From Ampullaceana balthica (taxonomy: Eukaryota; Mollusca; Gastropoda; Lymnaeidae), in assembly GCA_944989445.1 (NCBI GenBank), contig CALYLW010001009.1, forward strand, positions 62,001 through 126,000: 64,000 nucleotides of DNA, given 5' to 3'. The notes under the pieces are model-generated. The model had not been told where the DNA came from. It saw only the letters and a program-made list of their open reading frames with translations, and did no database searches. Of the stretch, positions 23,520 through 37,001 are shown piece by piece. Numbering within the stretch: position 1 is the first letter of the stretch; each line of letters begins with the position of its first letter. The translations under genes were made by a program, and so were the position numbers.

Positions 23520-24456
23520 TCTATTATGTTTGTGGATGAAATGAACTGTCCCCAATCCTTGTAGTTCTTTTTCAAGCCTCTCTAAACCAGGGTTAAGTGC
23601 CCCAGGATTGGAAATTAGCTAACGTAAATCCACTCTTTAAGAAAGGTGATAAACCAGACCCTGGTAATTACAGACCTGTATCACTTACTAGTATCACCTG
23701 TAAATTACTAGAACACATAATATATAGTAGAATAGTTAATGACCTAGACACATATAATGTACTATGCCCACGTCAACACGGCTTTAGAAAAAGCAGATCA
23801 TGTGAAACACAATTAATATTAATAGGTTTAATAGATGAACTATCAAAAGGTTTAGACAATAATGATCAAATAGACAAAATATTACTAGACTTCTCAAAAG
23901 CATTTGACAAAGTTAACCACCTTAGTTTACTTAAAAAACTTAACTACTGTACTTTGGAATCTCAAGTCCCTTACATCACTGGATCCAAGACTTTCTTTTG
24001 GTTAGGGAGCAAACTGTAATAATTAATGGATCTAAATCTGCTCCAATAAAGGTCAATTCAGGAGTTCCACAAGGAACTGTGCTAGGTCCCTTACTCTTTT
24101 TAATTTATATAAATGATTTACCCAACAACACCTTAACAGGAACAAAAGTTAGGTTATTTGCTGATGATTGTATCTATAGAACAATTAAATCAGAACAAGA
24201 TAGCAACATTTTACAAAAACACTTAGAGATGAATTGATAAAATGGGAAACTAACTGGAGTATGTCTTTCCACCCAGAAAAGTGTCAACTGATAAGAGTAA
24301 CAAAGAAGAAAAAAACAAATAAATTCAAAATATTTCATTCATGGAAAAGAACTGACCCTAACTAAAGATGCAAAATACTTAGGAGTCATAATAAATGAGA
24401 AACTATAATGGAATCCCCATGTCAATGAATTTATTTAAAAATCAAACAAAACCTTA
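23520..24456 (+). pseudogene. CR1/L2-like LINE reverse transcriptase, 5' part, frameshifted
   Basis: Seen: the reverse-transcriptase blocks WKLANVNPLFKKGD, NYRPVSLTSITCKLLE, HGFRKSRSCETQL, LLDFSKAFDKVNH, then after a frameshift near 23950, SGVPQGTVLGPLLFLIYIND and the catalytic FADDCIYR (Tyr replaced by Phe before the two Asp, as usual in this group). An in-frame stop lies just before 23597 and another frameshift near 24230, after which the frame resumes WETNWSMSFHPEKCQL. The order and spacing are those of non-LTR retrotransposons of the CR1/L2/Jockey kind. 5' truncated: the endonuclease and ORF1 are absent. It is interrupted at 24457 and resumes at 26130. Confidence 0.88.
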
Positions 24457-26129
24457 GGGGCCGTCCATAAATGACGTCACGCAATTTTGGCCGATTTTTG
24501 ACCCCCCTCCCCCCCTCGTCACGCGTCGTCACAAAAAGTTAGCCCCCCCCCCTCTAAAAATACGTCACAAAGCTTTGACCCCCCACCTCCAAAAAAACAC
24601 CTTATTTTCTATTTGAACATAAGTATGTTTCAAATCCCTTTTATTGTCATTTAAGTATTTATTATTTGTTTAGTGAATGACTACATTGTAATATCGTAAC
24701 CCGCGTGAAGCATTTTATTCAAAACGTTTAACCGGCCTACGGCCTTCAGAAAACGAACTGTGTTAACATCCTTAGATTATATTTTATTTTAATGAATACA
24801 AATTAAACATTGACTATTAATCATCATGGTTAACGTCTTTGTTTAGAAATAAAAATATTTTAAAAATAATATTTTTAAAATGTATTTTTTAAAAATCCCT
24901 CAATTAATTGACGGGCATCCCGTAAGAAAGAGGTCGGCGAACAGGGGTAAATAACCTCATCTGGGGTCAGAAGGGAATTCTTGGGGGTAATGCAGACTCA
25001 TTTGAGGCATATAAGATCCACTACAATCAACTAGATATATTAAAATACGACATGTGTACGTGAACGCTTGAAACATATGCCCATTATTGAACAGGTTCCT
25101 TCCAGAAAATGCATTTTTTTTTAAATTTGACAGCTGTGTAGATTTCTTACCTACGTACTATACGAAGACACCTAAATCCACCCTACTTTCATTTATATTG
25201 ACACAAGTGACAATAATCTTAATCCACATAACTTTGATTGCATCAAGTATCCTTTCTGTGATATTTAAAATTAATGCCTTAAAAACTGAGCTAAGAAGAA
25301 AGGTTGTTTTGTGCTCCTCTCGAATTGCGATGTTAAGAATTTGATGCATTAAATAAAGTTAATGAATACTTGACAACTTTTAAATGGGCTCATTTATCAT
25401 TATATCTAGAATGGCCAGGAGCGTTTGACCAAAAACCAACCGAACAATTATATCAAATTTAAAATGTTTATAATTCTATCAAATAGATTCCACCCCCCCC
25501 CCTCTTTTTTTGTTTAAAAGAAAAAGGATATTCCGTGTCGTTTTGACTTAAAATATCTACACATAATCCTATTCAGATCATTTTTAGACACTTGTCATGC
25601 TTGTAAAACTCACCATTAGCATTTGGGGGGGGGCTAACAACGATCCCCCAAATCCCTGAGTCATGTGAGCAGTACCTAGAGTCTGCGGGTTGGGGGGGGG
25701 GTAACGCACACATAAACTTGTATATTTTGGGGTAACGGGCAAAAAAGGTCGCAGACGGAGCTGCGGTTACATCACAAATGCTTTGATGTCAACATCAAAC
25801 GACACAGTGTAAGAATTTCATACGTTATCTTGTGAGTTCTCAAACTTAAGGATTATAATTATATTTAATTTTCGTCTCTTGATAGCTTACACCAACCAGC
25901 GTCTGATGGCCTACCGACCGGCACATTGAGAAGCCCTGATTTTTTTTATTATTAAAAAGTCATTAAATAAATTGTAAGCCACCAAATATTTCAGTAGAAG
26001 TTTTATTTAAAGTTACCCTTTTGATTTGACGTCACATTTCTTCAACCCCCCTCCCTCCCCCTCGTCACGCATCGTCACAAAAGTGTGACCCCCCCCCCTA
26101 GGAGCGTGACGTCATTTATGGACGGCCCC
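24457..26129. mobile_element. long MITE-family element, copy 4, inserted in the LINE with TTA duplication
   Basis: Left end GGGGCCGTCCATAAATGACG, right end its inverted copy, flanked by TTA at 24454-24456 and 26130-26132. Removing one TTA and the element restores the LINE reading N-K-T-L-G-L. At 1673 bp it is the long form: the ordinary family ends flank a 1.2-kb interior starting near CGGCCTTCAGAAAACG and ending near GGCCTACCGACCGGCACATT. The interior has no credible ORF and recurs at 49410-50640 and 59790-61020 in the opposite orientation. Confidence 0.88.
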
Positions 26130-26680
26130 TTAGGCTTTATAAAAATAAACTTTTACAAATGATATCTCACTTTGGTGAGACCTGTACTAGAATATGCATC
26201 TTCTGTATAGGACCCATCCACCAAAGAAAACATTTATAAACTAGAATAAATTCAAAAAAGAGCTGCCAGATTCATTACTGGAGAATATTCAAAACTGACA
26301 AGAATAACACCATTAGTTAAATCATTAAACCTTGAAACACTAGAGGATAGAAGAACCAAGAGTTAAGTATTAAAGCAATTAATTCTAATTTAGAAATACA
26401 ACACAAAGATAACTTAATACAACCCTCAGATAGACTTAAGAATAAAACACCTTTATTATTCCGTATGCAAGAAGAAACACATACAAATTTTCGTTCTTCC
26501 CGTCCGGACTTTGGGCGTGGATTGGGTTGTCTGAAGAAACCAGGAAAACCAACACTTTATCAACATTTAAATCTCCAATTTTAATAAGAATGCAGGACTA
26601 AACACAAACCATAGATAAGCGGTGGACGCAATAATCTTCTTTATAGAAGGAGCGTCTGTAACAGATAAGATAAGTGTGTG
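26130..26680 (+). pseudogene. CR1/L2-like LINE, 3' part and 3' end
   Basis: Continues the LINE with the typical post-RT region (VRPVLEYAS-type block, ICIFCIGP in damaged form, SFFPSGLWAW, then ETRKTNTLSTFKS) to a stop near 26601. The short 3'UTR carries GTGGACGCAATAATCTTCT and GAAGGAGCGTCTGTA and ends in an AGATAAGATAAG tail. That tail is shared with the SINE at 26779 and 40286. Several frame errors, so it is inactive. Confidence 0.8.
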
Positions 26681-26778
26681 TGTGCAGAATAATTTATATA
26701 GCATAATTTTTTTTAAAATGTCTATGTATGACTGTATGATTTATCAGTAGATACCTCAGATTGATTATAAGAATAAGC

Positions 26779-27330
26779 TACTGATGCGCGCTCGACTGGT
26801 GTACCGATGGTCACGGGTTCGAATCCATGTGAAGGCAGGAATTTGTTCCCGGGGCCAACCCATGAGTCCATGCAGCTCCCAATGGGTACCTAACACTAGT
26901 TACAAAAGTCGTATTTTCGTAGCCCCTCCCACTTGCACCCCGTACAGTATCGAGACCCCCCTCCCCCGTGCGTACGTACAAATTAGCCCCCCCCCCAATC
27001 CTCCCACTGTTTGAAAAATTAATATTAAGCCATAGTCACAAGATATTGGTTTTACTCTTTGGGGCCCTACACATTAAGTCGATATCCCCCTCCCCGTACG
27101 CAAAATGCTGTTAATTAAACACACACACCCCCCCTCATTGCGTACGTAATATATGGATGGCACCTTAAAGGGAAACAAAGGTGGCTGGGAATAACATGCA
27201 TGCAAACTTTAATAGCCGTGGCCTGTGAACGCTGCGTCACTTGCCAACAGACCGGCCTGTTCTGTGGACGCAATAATCTTCTGTATAGAAGGAGCGTCTG
27301 TATAGATGAGACAAGAGACATCTCACAATC
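26779..27330 (+). mobile_element. tRNA-derived SINE, split by a MITE
   Basis: A tRNA-like head with GCGCGCTCGACTGG and a perfect B box GGTTCGAATCC is followed by a body shared with 40286-40568 (TGAAGGCAGGAATTTGTTCC, CAATGGGTACCTAACACTAG, then GCCGTGGCCTGTGAACGCTG) and a 3' tail GTGGACGCAATAATCTTCTG. The body is interrupted at about 26905-27166. The A-box end is truncated. Confidence 0.83.
26906..27166. mobile_element. MITE of a TACGTA subfamily, inserted in the SINE
   Basis: C-run-rich block with CCCGTACAGTATCG and, at the right end, CGTACGTAATATATGGATGG, whose reverse (CCATCCATATATTACGTACG) parallels the family terminus but with TACGTA in place of TGACGTCA. Left boundary approximate. Confidence 0.6.
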
Positions 27331-27379
27331 ACAAAGTAAAGGAATCAAACGAATGAAAGATGTATTAGCTCAGACTAAA

Positions 27380-27800
27380 TAACCCGGGCCCCAATAACAA
27401 GCTTGTGCAAAGGATCAATGGTGTAGTTCTATGAAATTTTTCCGTAATTTAAAAAAATAAATTAATAATAATAATTTTTATTATCAGTAGTTATTTAAGT
27501 TATCAACTTCAATTATAGATCATATCAGATTCAGTTGATTAGAAGAATTTCTTTTATTAGTTTTACTATTAGGACGTTTATTTTAGCACTTAAAAAAAAA
27601 TTAAAGTATTTAGTAAACCATTTAATTTTTTTTTAATTGGGCCATTGGGATATATGTTGTTATTTTGTCTAGGTGCTCCATTATTTTAATTTTTTTTTAA
27701 ATCGACGAATGGGGTAGCAAGAAATAGGGACACCAACCCAAGAAAACCCAAGCTACGTTACTGTCTGGTTCTGTGGCAATCGTCTGACTATATTTAAGGT
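27380..27800. other. AT-rich spacer without recognised features
   Basis: No ORF or repeat that I can support. It has T-runs and an isolated CCCAAGAAAACCC-like patch. Confidence 0.4.
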
Positions 27801-27807
27801 CAACCAT

Positions 27808-28180
27808 GGAAAATGAACGCAACTGAGTGAACGGAAAATGGTCTTAGGGGCCGTCCATAAATGACCTCACGCGATTTTGGCCGATTTTTACCCCCCCCCC
27901 TCACCACATTTCGTCACAAAAACTTAGCCCCCCCCCCTTAAAAGCCGTATTTTCTAATTGAAAATTAGCATGTTGCAAAATACATTTTTTCCCCATTTAA
28001 ATACGTATTAAGTGTTAGTCTGCACTCTATAATATCGTAACACATGTGAAGCAATTGAAAACGTCATTAAATAAATTGCAAGCCATGAAATATTTAAGTC
28101 GAACTTTTATTTAAAGATGCGCATGTTTAATGTGACATCACATTTCTTAAACACCCCCCCTTCCCCTCGTCACACATCGT
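27808..28180. repeat. source copy of a local duplication (with 28955-29320)
   Basis: The MITE at 27847 and its non-element flank AAATGAACGCAACTGAGTGA plus ACGGAAAATGGTC are repeated at 28955, about 1.15 kb downstream, with few differences. The shared flank shows that this is a duplication of one insertion, not two. Confidence 0.8.
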
Positions 28181-28236
28181 CACAAATGCGTGGACCCCAA
28201 CTCCCCTGGCGCGTGACGTCATTTATGAACGGCCCC
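27847..28236. mobile_element. GC-tract MITE, copy 5
   Basis: Left end GGGGCCGTCCATAAATGACC preceded by TTA (27844-27846). Right end ATTTATGAACGGCCCC followed by TTT. Interior with CACATGTGAAGCAATTGAAA and poly-C runs. 390 bp, non-coding. Confidence 0.85.
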
Positions 28237-28992
28237 TTTCTTCTTTTTGTTAAGTATTTCAAACTTAAGTTTTAGCCGATAGTCATCTCAAAGGCGTAGG
28301 ACGTCGACCATAATCCAATTTGCACAATTATACCCATGTATAATGTATACCCCAGAATTATGATGATCTTGTGATCTAAAAGTAAAAGGTGAGAAACGCT
28401 CGCGTGTCGTCCTGTAATGGCTTGGAAGCCCTATGAGAAGTAAGAGTTTGGATTTTATGTTGGGCCCTTTGGCCTCAGGGGGTTGGAAAAACACCGAATG
28501 AGAGCAGTAATGCATTTTTTTAAATATATACATTTAAAAAAAAATTAAATAAGTTTAAATCTACAGAAAAGGCTATAGTTTAGCTTTGATTATTGACTCG
28601 GAAAAAAAATTGGTTTGGAAAAGAATATAATTGGCAAGACCTGGTCATCAAGCCGAGGAAGCGTTCTGTCTGAACCAATCACATTGGCTAGTTGTGAATG
28701 AACTAGGAAGAAGGAAGGTTTTTGATAAGCTGTATTCAAGTCATTACTCATTACGTAAAAATGTTTGATCAGGAAGAGAAGTGAATTACCTTCATTCAGG
28801 TAATATCAGGATGTATTCAGGACTAGTAATACACGTTTTATATTTTTTTAAAAATTAAAGAATGAATCCCCGGGGCAATAGCCACACAGTCCCTTGCTCG
28901 TTAGTGGTGGCTAAATAAAACTTTTGAACACTACTTCATAGTCCGTCAACAGTGGGAAATGAACGCAACTGAGTGAACGGAAAATGGTCTTA

Positions 28993-29331
28993 GGGGCCGT
29001 CCATAAATGACGTCACGCGATTTTGGCCGATTGTTATCCCCCTCCCCCTCATCACACTTCGTCACAAAAACTTAGACCCCCCCCCCTTAAAAGGCGTATT
29101 TTCTAATTAAAAATTAGCATGTTGCAAAATACATTTTTTTCCATTTAAATACGTATTAAGTGTTAGTCTGCACTCTATAATATCGTAACACATGTGAAGC
29201 AATTGAAAACGTCATTAAATAAATTGCAAGAAATGAAATATTTATGTCGAACTTTTATTTAAAGATGCGCATTTTTAATGTGAGATCACATTTCTTAAAC
29301 ACCCCCCTCCCCCTCATCACAAATGCGTGGA
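28993..29331. mobile_element. GC-tract MITE, copy 6, right end truncated
   Basis: Left end GGGGCCGTCCATAAATGACG preceded by TTA (28990-28992). It stops at CACAAATGCGTGGACTTAAA, where the foldback element at 29341 begins, so the right inverted end is missing. Confidence 0.83.
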
Positions 29332-29340
29332 CTTAAACGG

Positions 29341-29707
29341 AAAAAATAAATAGAGGTAAAAATAAGATTTTTAAAAACCACATTTTTATAAGTGGACTAA
29401 AAAGAAGAAAATAATTTGATTTAATATGACTAAAAACGTGGGGTGGGTGCTTATGAGGTTTTACATATATCATATGCAGGTCACTCATTCTCTCATTAAT
29501 AGACTTCTCTTTTACCTTCTAAATTATAAATCTTTAATATTTATACCAAACACCTATCTTTGTGTTGTATTTCTAAATTAGAATGGGATTTTGAAGCACA
29601 CGCTCCATGTTTTTAGTCATATTAAATCAAATTAATTTCTTCTTTTTAGTCCACTTATAAAAACGTGGTTTTTAAAAATCTTATTTTTACCTCTATTTAT
29701 TTTTATT
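29341..29707. mobile_element. foldback element with about 100-bp inverted arms
   Basis: Left arm 29341-29438 and right arm 29606-29707 are reverse complements over about 100 bp with few mismatches (for example ATAAGTGGACTAAAAAGAAG against its complement). The loop is about 165 bp. A further imperfect copy of the outer arm lies at 29709-29765. No ORF. Confidence 0.85.
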
Positions 29708-29869
29708 CTTTTTAGTCCAATTATAACAACCTGTTTTTTAAAATATTTTTAAACTCTATTTATTATACCTAACACCTCATCAGCGCCCGCCCAACGTTTT
29801 AATGCCACGGCGATGAGGTCACGGGGTGAACTCGGCACGTGAAATTTAACAACGGCTGTCGGATACAGA

Positions 29870-30080
29870 TGCTTATATAGAGATAAACTAAAAAATGCAT
29901 TAATTTAATTACGGTACATTCGATCGATCTGAAATTTTGATACAATGTATTGTCAGCCAAGATCTATCTGTGGTAAAATTTTGAACTCTCTAGGGCCATT
30001 GGAAGTGGTTTAAATTTACGTTGGCAAATTTGAAAAATTGAGGACAGACAGGAACGAAAACAATGCCGACAGACAGGAAC
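29870..30080. repeat. partial copy of family Y (GATCGATCTGAAATTTTGAT block)
   Basis: AGATAAACTAAAAAATGCAT, then TTACGGTACATTCGATCGAT and TCTGAAATTTTGATACAATG match the interior of the family Y copies at 34514, 36497, 37038 and 54684. The ends are missing. Confidence 0.7.
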
Positions 30081-30319
30081 GACAACAAGTTAATAAAAAC
30101 GAGGTAAAAAATCAGGTAATAAGTGACGAAATCTTTGAATATCTGTTAAGGCCCTATCATTGCCCACATTACTTTGCTGAAATTAAAAGTGACTGACAAA
30201 TATAAAAAAAATTTCTGTTTAAGCCGTGCTGCACGGCGCAATTCACTACTACTACTAACCATGCAGTGCAATGAACTCCTAATGAACGACTCGGTGAATT
30301 GCGGCTAATATGTTATTTC

Positions 30320-30400
30320 TTTCATGTAAAGCGCTGTGAGCCCAGTTCCTTACTGGGATACAGCGCTATATAAATAATCAATTTATTATTATTATTATAA
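30320..30400 (+). mobile_element. SINE/LINE-type 3' tail (GCGCTATATAAATAATCAAT then ATT repeats)
   Basis: TGTAAAGCGCTGTGAGCCCA, CAGCGCTATATAAATAA and a TTA/ATT microsatellite form the kind of tail found at the 3' end of L2-type LINEs and SINEs that borrow it. The head is not recognised. Confidence 0.45.
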
Positions 30401-30829
30401 TATTTCGTGTTGTACTGAGAGGGGAACAAGCAAAATATAATTAAAATTACGTGTCTAAACAGCTCTTAAACAAATTTTAAATTGAATGTATGCTTTGATA
30501 TATTATTATATATTGTACATTGAAGGTCTTACTGTTTAATAATAATCAATATACATAATTTGTTATGTATGTCCCGTCCGTACGTTCGTAACGCTACTTT
30601 GTGTACATTTCAGGAACATTTCGTATTTATCATACAAGGATAAGTTACTTGGGCTTTTGACAACAACAAAAAAGTGGGCGCCCCTACAACCGCTATTATA
30701 AAATACTTTGTGTACATTTCAGGAAGTTTAATATTAAGTTTTTTCATAAAAGAACAAGATTGTTGGGCTTTTGAAAAAGGTGGGCGCCTTAGGCGCCCTA
30801 AAAAAATTGGGCGCCGCAGCACAACCTAG

Positions 30830-33081
<2,252 letters not shown>

Positions 33082-33149
33082 TAGCAGACCCGTCGTGTAT
33101 TGCAACGATCTAAGTAAAAATGAAAAATTTTAAAGAAACCAATGAGTGG

Positions 33150-34515
33150 TATGTTTAAAAACAATTAAGCTAGAAACCTTCGCGGAAGTGTGCAAAAAAA
33201 AAGGTCCAAGTTTCATAGCAAACGGATAAATAAATTAAAAATTAAAAAGCTTACAAAAGAAGAAATGATATTAAGGGCCCCGGCCCCAAAATGAGTGATA
33301 ATTAAATTTTTTATTGCCATTGTACTCAAGCTATATTTCTCAATATCGTGTAAAATTGAATAGGGGGTACAATTTCTAACGTTCAGTAAAAAAGACATTT
33401 GGGGCCCCCAGCTCCAAGGGAATGGACATTAGGATTAGGAGTTCAGTGCCCTATAGTAATTTAATATGGGGGCCATCCATAAAGTACGTCACGCTCCGGA
33501 GGGGGGAGGGGGTGTAAGAAAGTGTGACATTTTGTGACAGGGGGGAGGGGGGTCCGGCCATGTGTGACGGAACGCTGTTTTATATTAAATTGTGATTATT
33601 TTGATAATACAAAATATTTTTGTTCAAGAGTGTGATGTACTTTAGGGGGGGGGGTCTGAGATTTGTGACAGGGGGGAGGGGGGGTAAAAATGGTCAAAAA
33701 TAGCGTGACGTACTTTATGGACGACCCCATAGGCTCTTAAGTTTTTATATACTAAGTTTGGTCAAAATCCTGTTATTTTCTCATTATCTAACGCTTAAAC
33801 TAAAATTTTTATAGCTAATATCGGGGAAAAAATGACATTAATTATTAAGGGGCCACTTGGCCCATTCAGTACAAGATTTCAAATTCAAAAACCTGTTAAT
33901 TTTATTTCAGTTTCATCATGGATATATTTATCAAGATCGTTAAAAAGTGAATGGGAAAAATATCTAAACATATTCGAAAAAAAGAAATTTCGGGCCACCA
34001 GCCCCGAGAAATTGACATTAGAAGTTCAGTGCACTTAAGTATTTTTAATATGGGCTACCAATTTTTTTATACAAAGTTTGGTTAAGATCCATTCATTTAA
34101 TCAGTAGCTAACGCATAAACTAATTTTTATATAGCTCATATAAAATATAAGCAAAAAACGACATTAAGGGCCTCAGGGCCCATTCAGTGCAAGATATAAA
34201 TTTCAAAACACCTGTTCATTTCAATATAGATAATAATGTATACATGTATCATTATTTGTCAACATCTTCAATAATTGAGTTGGGGAATAAAATCTTAAAC
34301 GTTAAAGAAAAAAGGTATTTTGGGCCCCCAGCCCAGAATGAGTGGCCATTAGGAGTTCAATGCCCTAAATTATTTTAATATTGGCTATCAAGATTTTATA
34401 TACAAAGTTTGGTTAAGATCCATCAATTTACCCAGTAGCTGACGATTAAACTAATATTTATATAGCTCATATAAGCAAAAAATGGCATTATGGGCCCCCA
34501 GCGCCCAAAGAGTGT
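33150..34515. repeat. about 325-bp tandem repeat, four degenerate units
   Basis: Units share AGTTTGGTTAAGATCCAT, a TTTTTATATAGCTCATATAA block, AAATGACATTA, GGGCCCATTCAGTGCAAGAT and GGGCCCCCAGCCC with ATTAGGAGTTCAGTGCCC. The AGTTTGG anchors at 33755, 34075 and 34406 give spacings of 320 and 331 bp. A MITE is inserted in the first unit (33469-33728). Short ORFs inside are not conserved between units. Confidence 0.8.
33469..33728. mobile_element. GC-tract MITE, copy 7, AAGTACGTCACG subfamily
   Basis: Ends GGGGCCATCCATAAAGTACG and its inverted copy, 260 bp, rich in G-runs and GTGACA. It is flanked by ATG and ATA; neighbouring tandem units show the uninterrupted site ATGGGCT, supporting a 3-bp duplication with one later change. 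Core motif is TACGTCAC rather than TGACGTCA. Confidence 0.85.
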
Positions 34516-34963
34516 TAATTTGAAAAATAAAACAAACCCGTAAAAACAAAGTTTTTGACTATAAATCCCTTATATATGAGACATAACTAACATTATTGAT
34601 TATTTTCAAACATTTACAGACTGACACCGAGTGATGTCCCTTGTCTTTAATAAATGGGGGTGGGATGTGAGGGGGTGTCGGCACGACGGTCGGCGTCAAC
34701 ACGACGGTCGGCGTCAACTCAAACTCACGTGAAACTGGAAGAAAAAAAACAATAACAAACAGTGAATTTTGAATTACATACCTCATATAAGGATAAACTA
34801 AAAATGCATTAATTTAATTATGGTACGTTCGATCGATCTGAAATTTTGATATGGTGCATTGTTAGGTTCGACGGGTCCGTGTGCCAAATTTCAGTTTGAT
34901 CGGATCATGGGAAATGGGTCATTTTTGACTTCTGTTTTTCCGCCCGCCGAGCCCAAGACAGAC

Positions 34964-34998
<35 letters not shown>

Positions 34999-35028
34999 GG
35001 TGAAGTTAATATAAGGGATTTAAAAAGT
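34514..35028 (-). repeat. family Y interspersed repeat, copy A
   Basis: Read on the minus strand it starts AAATCCCTTATATTAACTTC and ends TATAAGGGATTTATAGTCAA then AAACTTTGTTTTTACGGG. The outer AAATCCCTTATA and TATAAGGGATTT are inverted repeats. Conserved core words are CCGATCAAACTGAAATTTGG-like and TTTATCCTTATA. It contains a (GA)n run at 34966-34994. No ORF; class unknown. Confidence 0.75.
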
Positions 35029-35097
35029 TTGCCAGTTACCATCCCGGGAACGTAATCAACAGTCTCCAAAATTTTCATTGCGATCGACTGAATGTTT

Positions 35098-35550
35098 TAG
35101 TCAGCTATAAAGGACATGCATACATACGTACGTACATACGGACATACATACATACATACATACGTACATACATACATACGTACGTATGTACGTACATACA
35201 TACATACACACATACATACATACATACATACATACATACATACATACATACATACATACATACATACATACATACATACATACATACATACATACATACA
35301 TACATACATACATACATACATACATACATACATACATACATACATACATACATACATACATACATACATACATACATACATTCTTTTAATCGACAATATA
35401 TTTAGTTTATAATAAAAAAATTCATTTTAAAATCCCTTATATTAACTTCACAGTCGTCTCTGTCGTCATCTCTCTCTCTGTCGTTATCTCTGTTTTGGGC
35501 GGGCGGAAAAACAAAAGTCAAAATGACCCACTTCCCGTGATCCGATCGAA
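35098..35550. repeat. (CATA)n block plus truncated family Y, first copy of a duplication
   Basis: AGTCAGCTATAAAGGACATG, a (CATA)n microsatellite (35120-35383), CATTCTTTTAATCGACAATA, then the start of family Y. The same arrangement, with a shorter microsatellite, is at 36267-36614. Here it stops at GATCCGATCGA. Confidence 0.85.
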
Positions 35551-36266
35551 AGGGGGTGGCCTCTACGGGGCTCGGCGGATGAGTAAGGTCGTGGGGCACG
35601 GACCTGACCGCGACTCGGCGGCCTGAAACCAACAACTCCCGGCAGGCAATGCCAAAGTCCGATATGTTAGGTGTTAGGTGCTAGTCACATATGATTACAG
35701 TCGCTGTACGGATCTTAGACAAAGCATCTTAAATGCATTGTCGATGATGAAAACCAAAGTACCCGTTGAGGGTCGGGTAAATCCGAAGCGACCGTTTCGT
35801 CCCCCTCAATTTTACTAGCAACGCTATTGAGCGGTGCCGGTTTAGGGCCAGGAGCGCCAGCACGGATTAGCAAAAGGTACCGCGAAGAACGCAGCGGACG
35901 CCAGCTCTGAGGAAACCTTCCAGTGGGGGTTGCACCCTAGGTAGGTCATTGATGATCCCCCGCATTGCGGCGATCCTAACCATTGAGACTCGTATGCTTT
36001 GCCGGGGTGGCGCCGAAGTGGTAGCGGGTCGTAGTAAGGAAATTCCACCCCTCCTTGTGAGGTCAACTTAGTGGGAGGCATCCTCGACTTTCTGTCTTAG
36101 ATGCCCAGGTGGCCGCTTCAGAAGCGACCGCTCCGGGGAGGTTTTCCCAGCTGTCACGTCCTTTTCTGGGGGAGGGGGCCAGATAGCTGGGAGGGTCTTC
36201 CAGGAAGACCCATGAAGAGCACTAGGCTCGGGGCTTCTGATTTTCTTCCACATGTAGAATCAATAG
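35551..36266. mobile_element. GC-rich block of unknown class between duplicated flanks
   Basis: About 716 bp, far more GC-rich than the surroundings, with GGCACGGACCTGACCGCGAC, CCCCGCATTGCGGCGATCCT and CCAGATAGCTGGGAGGGTCT. Minus-strand frames (MPPTKLTSQGGVEFPYYDP) are open for about 80 codons but match no domain I recognise. It may be the 5' region of a non-LTR element; its composition suggests an origin different from its neighbours. Confidence 0.5.
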
Positions 36267-36496
36267 TCAGCTATAAAGGACATGCATACATACGTACGTA
36301 CATACGTACATACATACATACATACGTACATACATACATACGTACGTATGTACTTACATACATACATACACACACACACATACATACATACATACATACA
36401 TACATACATACATACATACATACATACATACATACATACATACATTCTTTTAATCGACAATATATTTACTTTATAATAAAAAAAATTCATTTTAAA
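36267..36496. repeat. (CATA)n block, second copy of the duplication
   Basis: Repeats the AGTCAGCTATAAAGGACATG start and the CATTCTTTTAATCGACAATA end found at 35098, with a CATA array at 36287-36445 and a short CA run. It leads directly into a full family Y copy. Confidence 0.88.
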
Positions 36497-37001
36497 ATCC
36501 CTTATATTAACTTCACAGCCATCTCTGTCGTCATCTCTCTCTCTGTCGTTATCTCTGTTTTGGGCGGGCGGAAAAACAGAAGTCAAAATGACCCACTTCC
36601 CGTGATCCGATCGAGCTGAAATTTAGCACATGGACCCGTCTCACCTAACAATGCATCGTATCAAAATTTCCGAGCGATCGAACGTAGCGTAAATAAATTA
36701 ATGCATTTTTTAGTTTATCCTTATATAACGTATGTAATTCAAATTCACGGTTTGTTATTGTTTTTTTTCCCACGTGAGAGTTTGAGTTGACGCTTTGACG
36801 TCGACCCATCGAAGTACCGGCGTGCTTTTGTTTACATTTTACGTGTCACGCTGAGCTCGGTCAAGCAATCGGTGACCAGACTTTTCCCCTCTCCCAAGGG
36901 TTATGAAGCAAAGTTGGGTTAAGACAGATTCAGTCTGTAAATGTTTGTCGCGTTTGAAAATAATCAATACTATTAGTTATGTCTCATATATAAGGGATTT
37001 A
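36497..37001 (+). repeat. family Y interspersed repeat, copy B
   Basis: Starts AAATCCCTTATATTAACTTC, contains GGGCGGGCGGAAAAACAGAA, GTGATCCGATCGAGCTGAAA, AGTTTATCCTTATATAACGT and ACGTGTCACGCTGAGCTCGG, and ends TATAAGGGATTT. Non-coding. Confidence 0.8.

Noticed and set aside
25087..25344. 85-codon hydrophobic ORF inside the long MITE
   Set aside because: The corresponding positions in copies 9 and 11 carry stops and indels, so the frame is not maintained.
26779..26900. Functional tRNA gene
   Set aside because: Has a B box but the tRNA head is truncated, lacks a foldable cloverleaf and continues into a SINE body with a second copy at 40286.
35097..36619. MYVC / IHTY repeat ORFs
   Set aside because: Translation of (CATA)n microsatellites on both strands.
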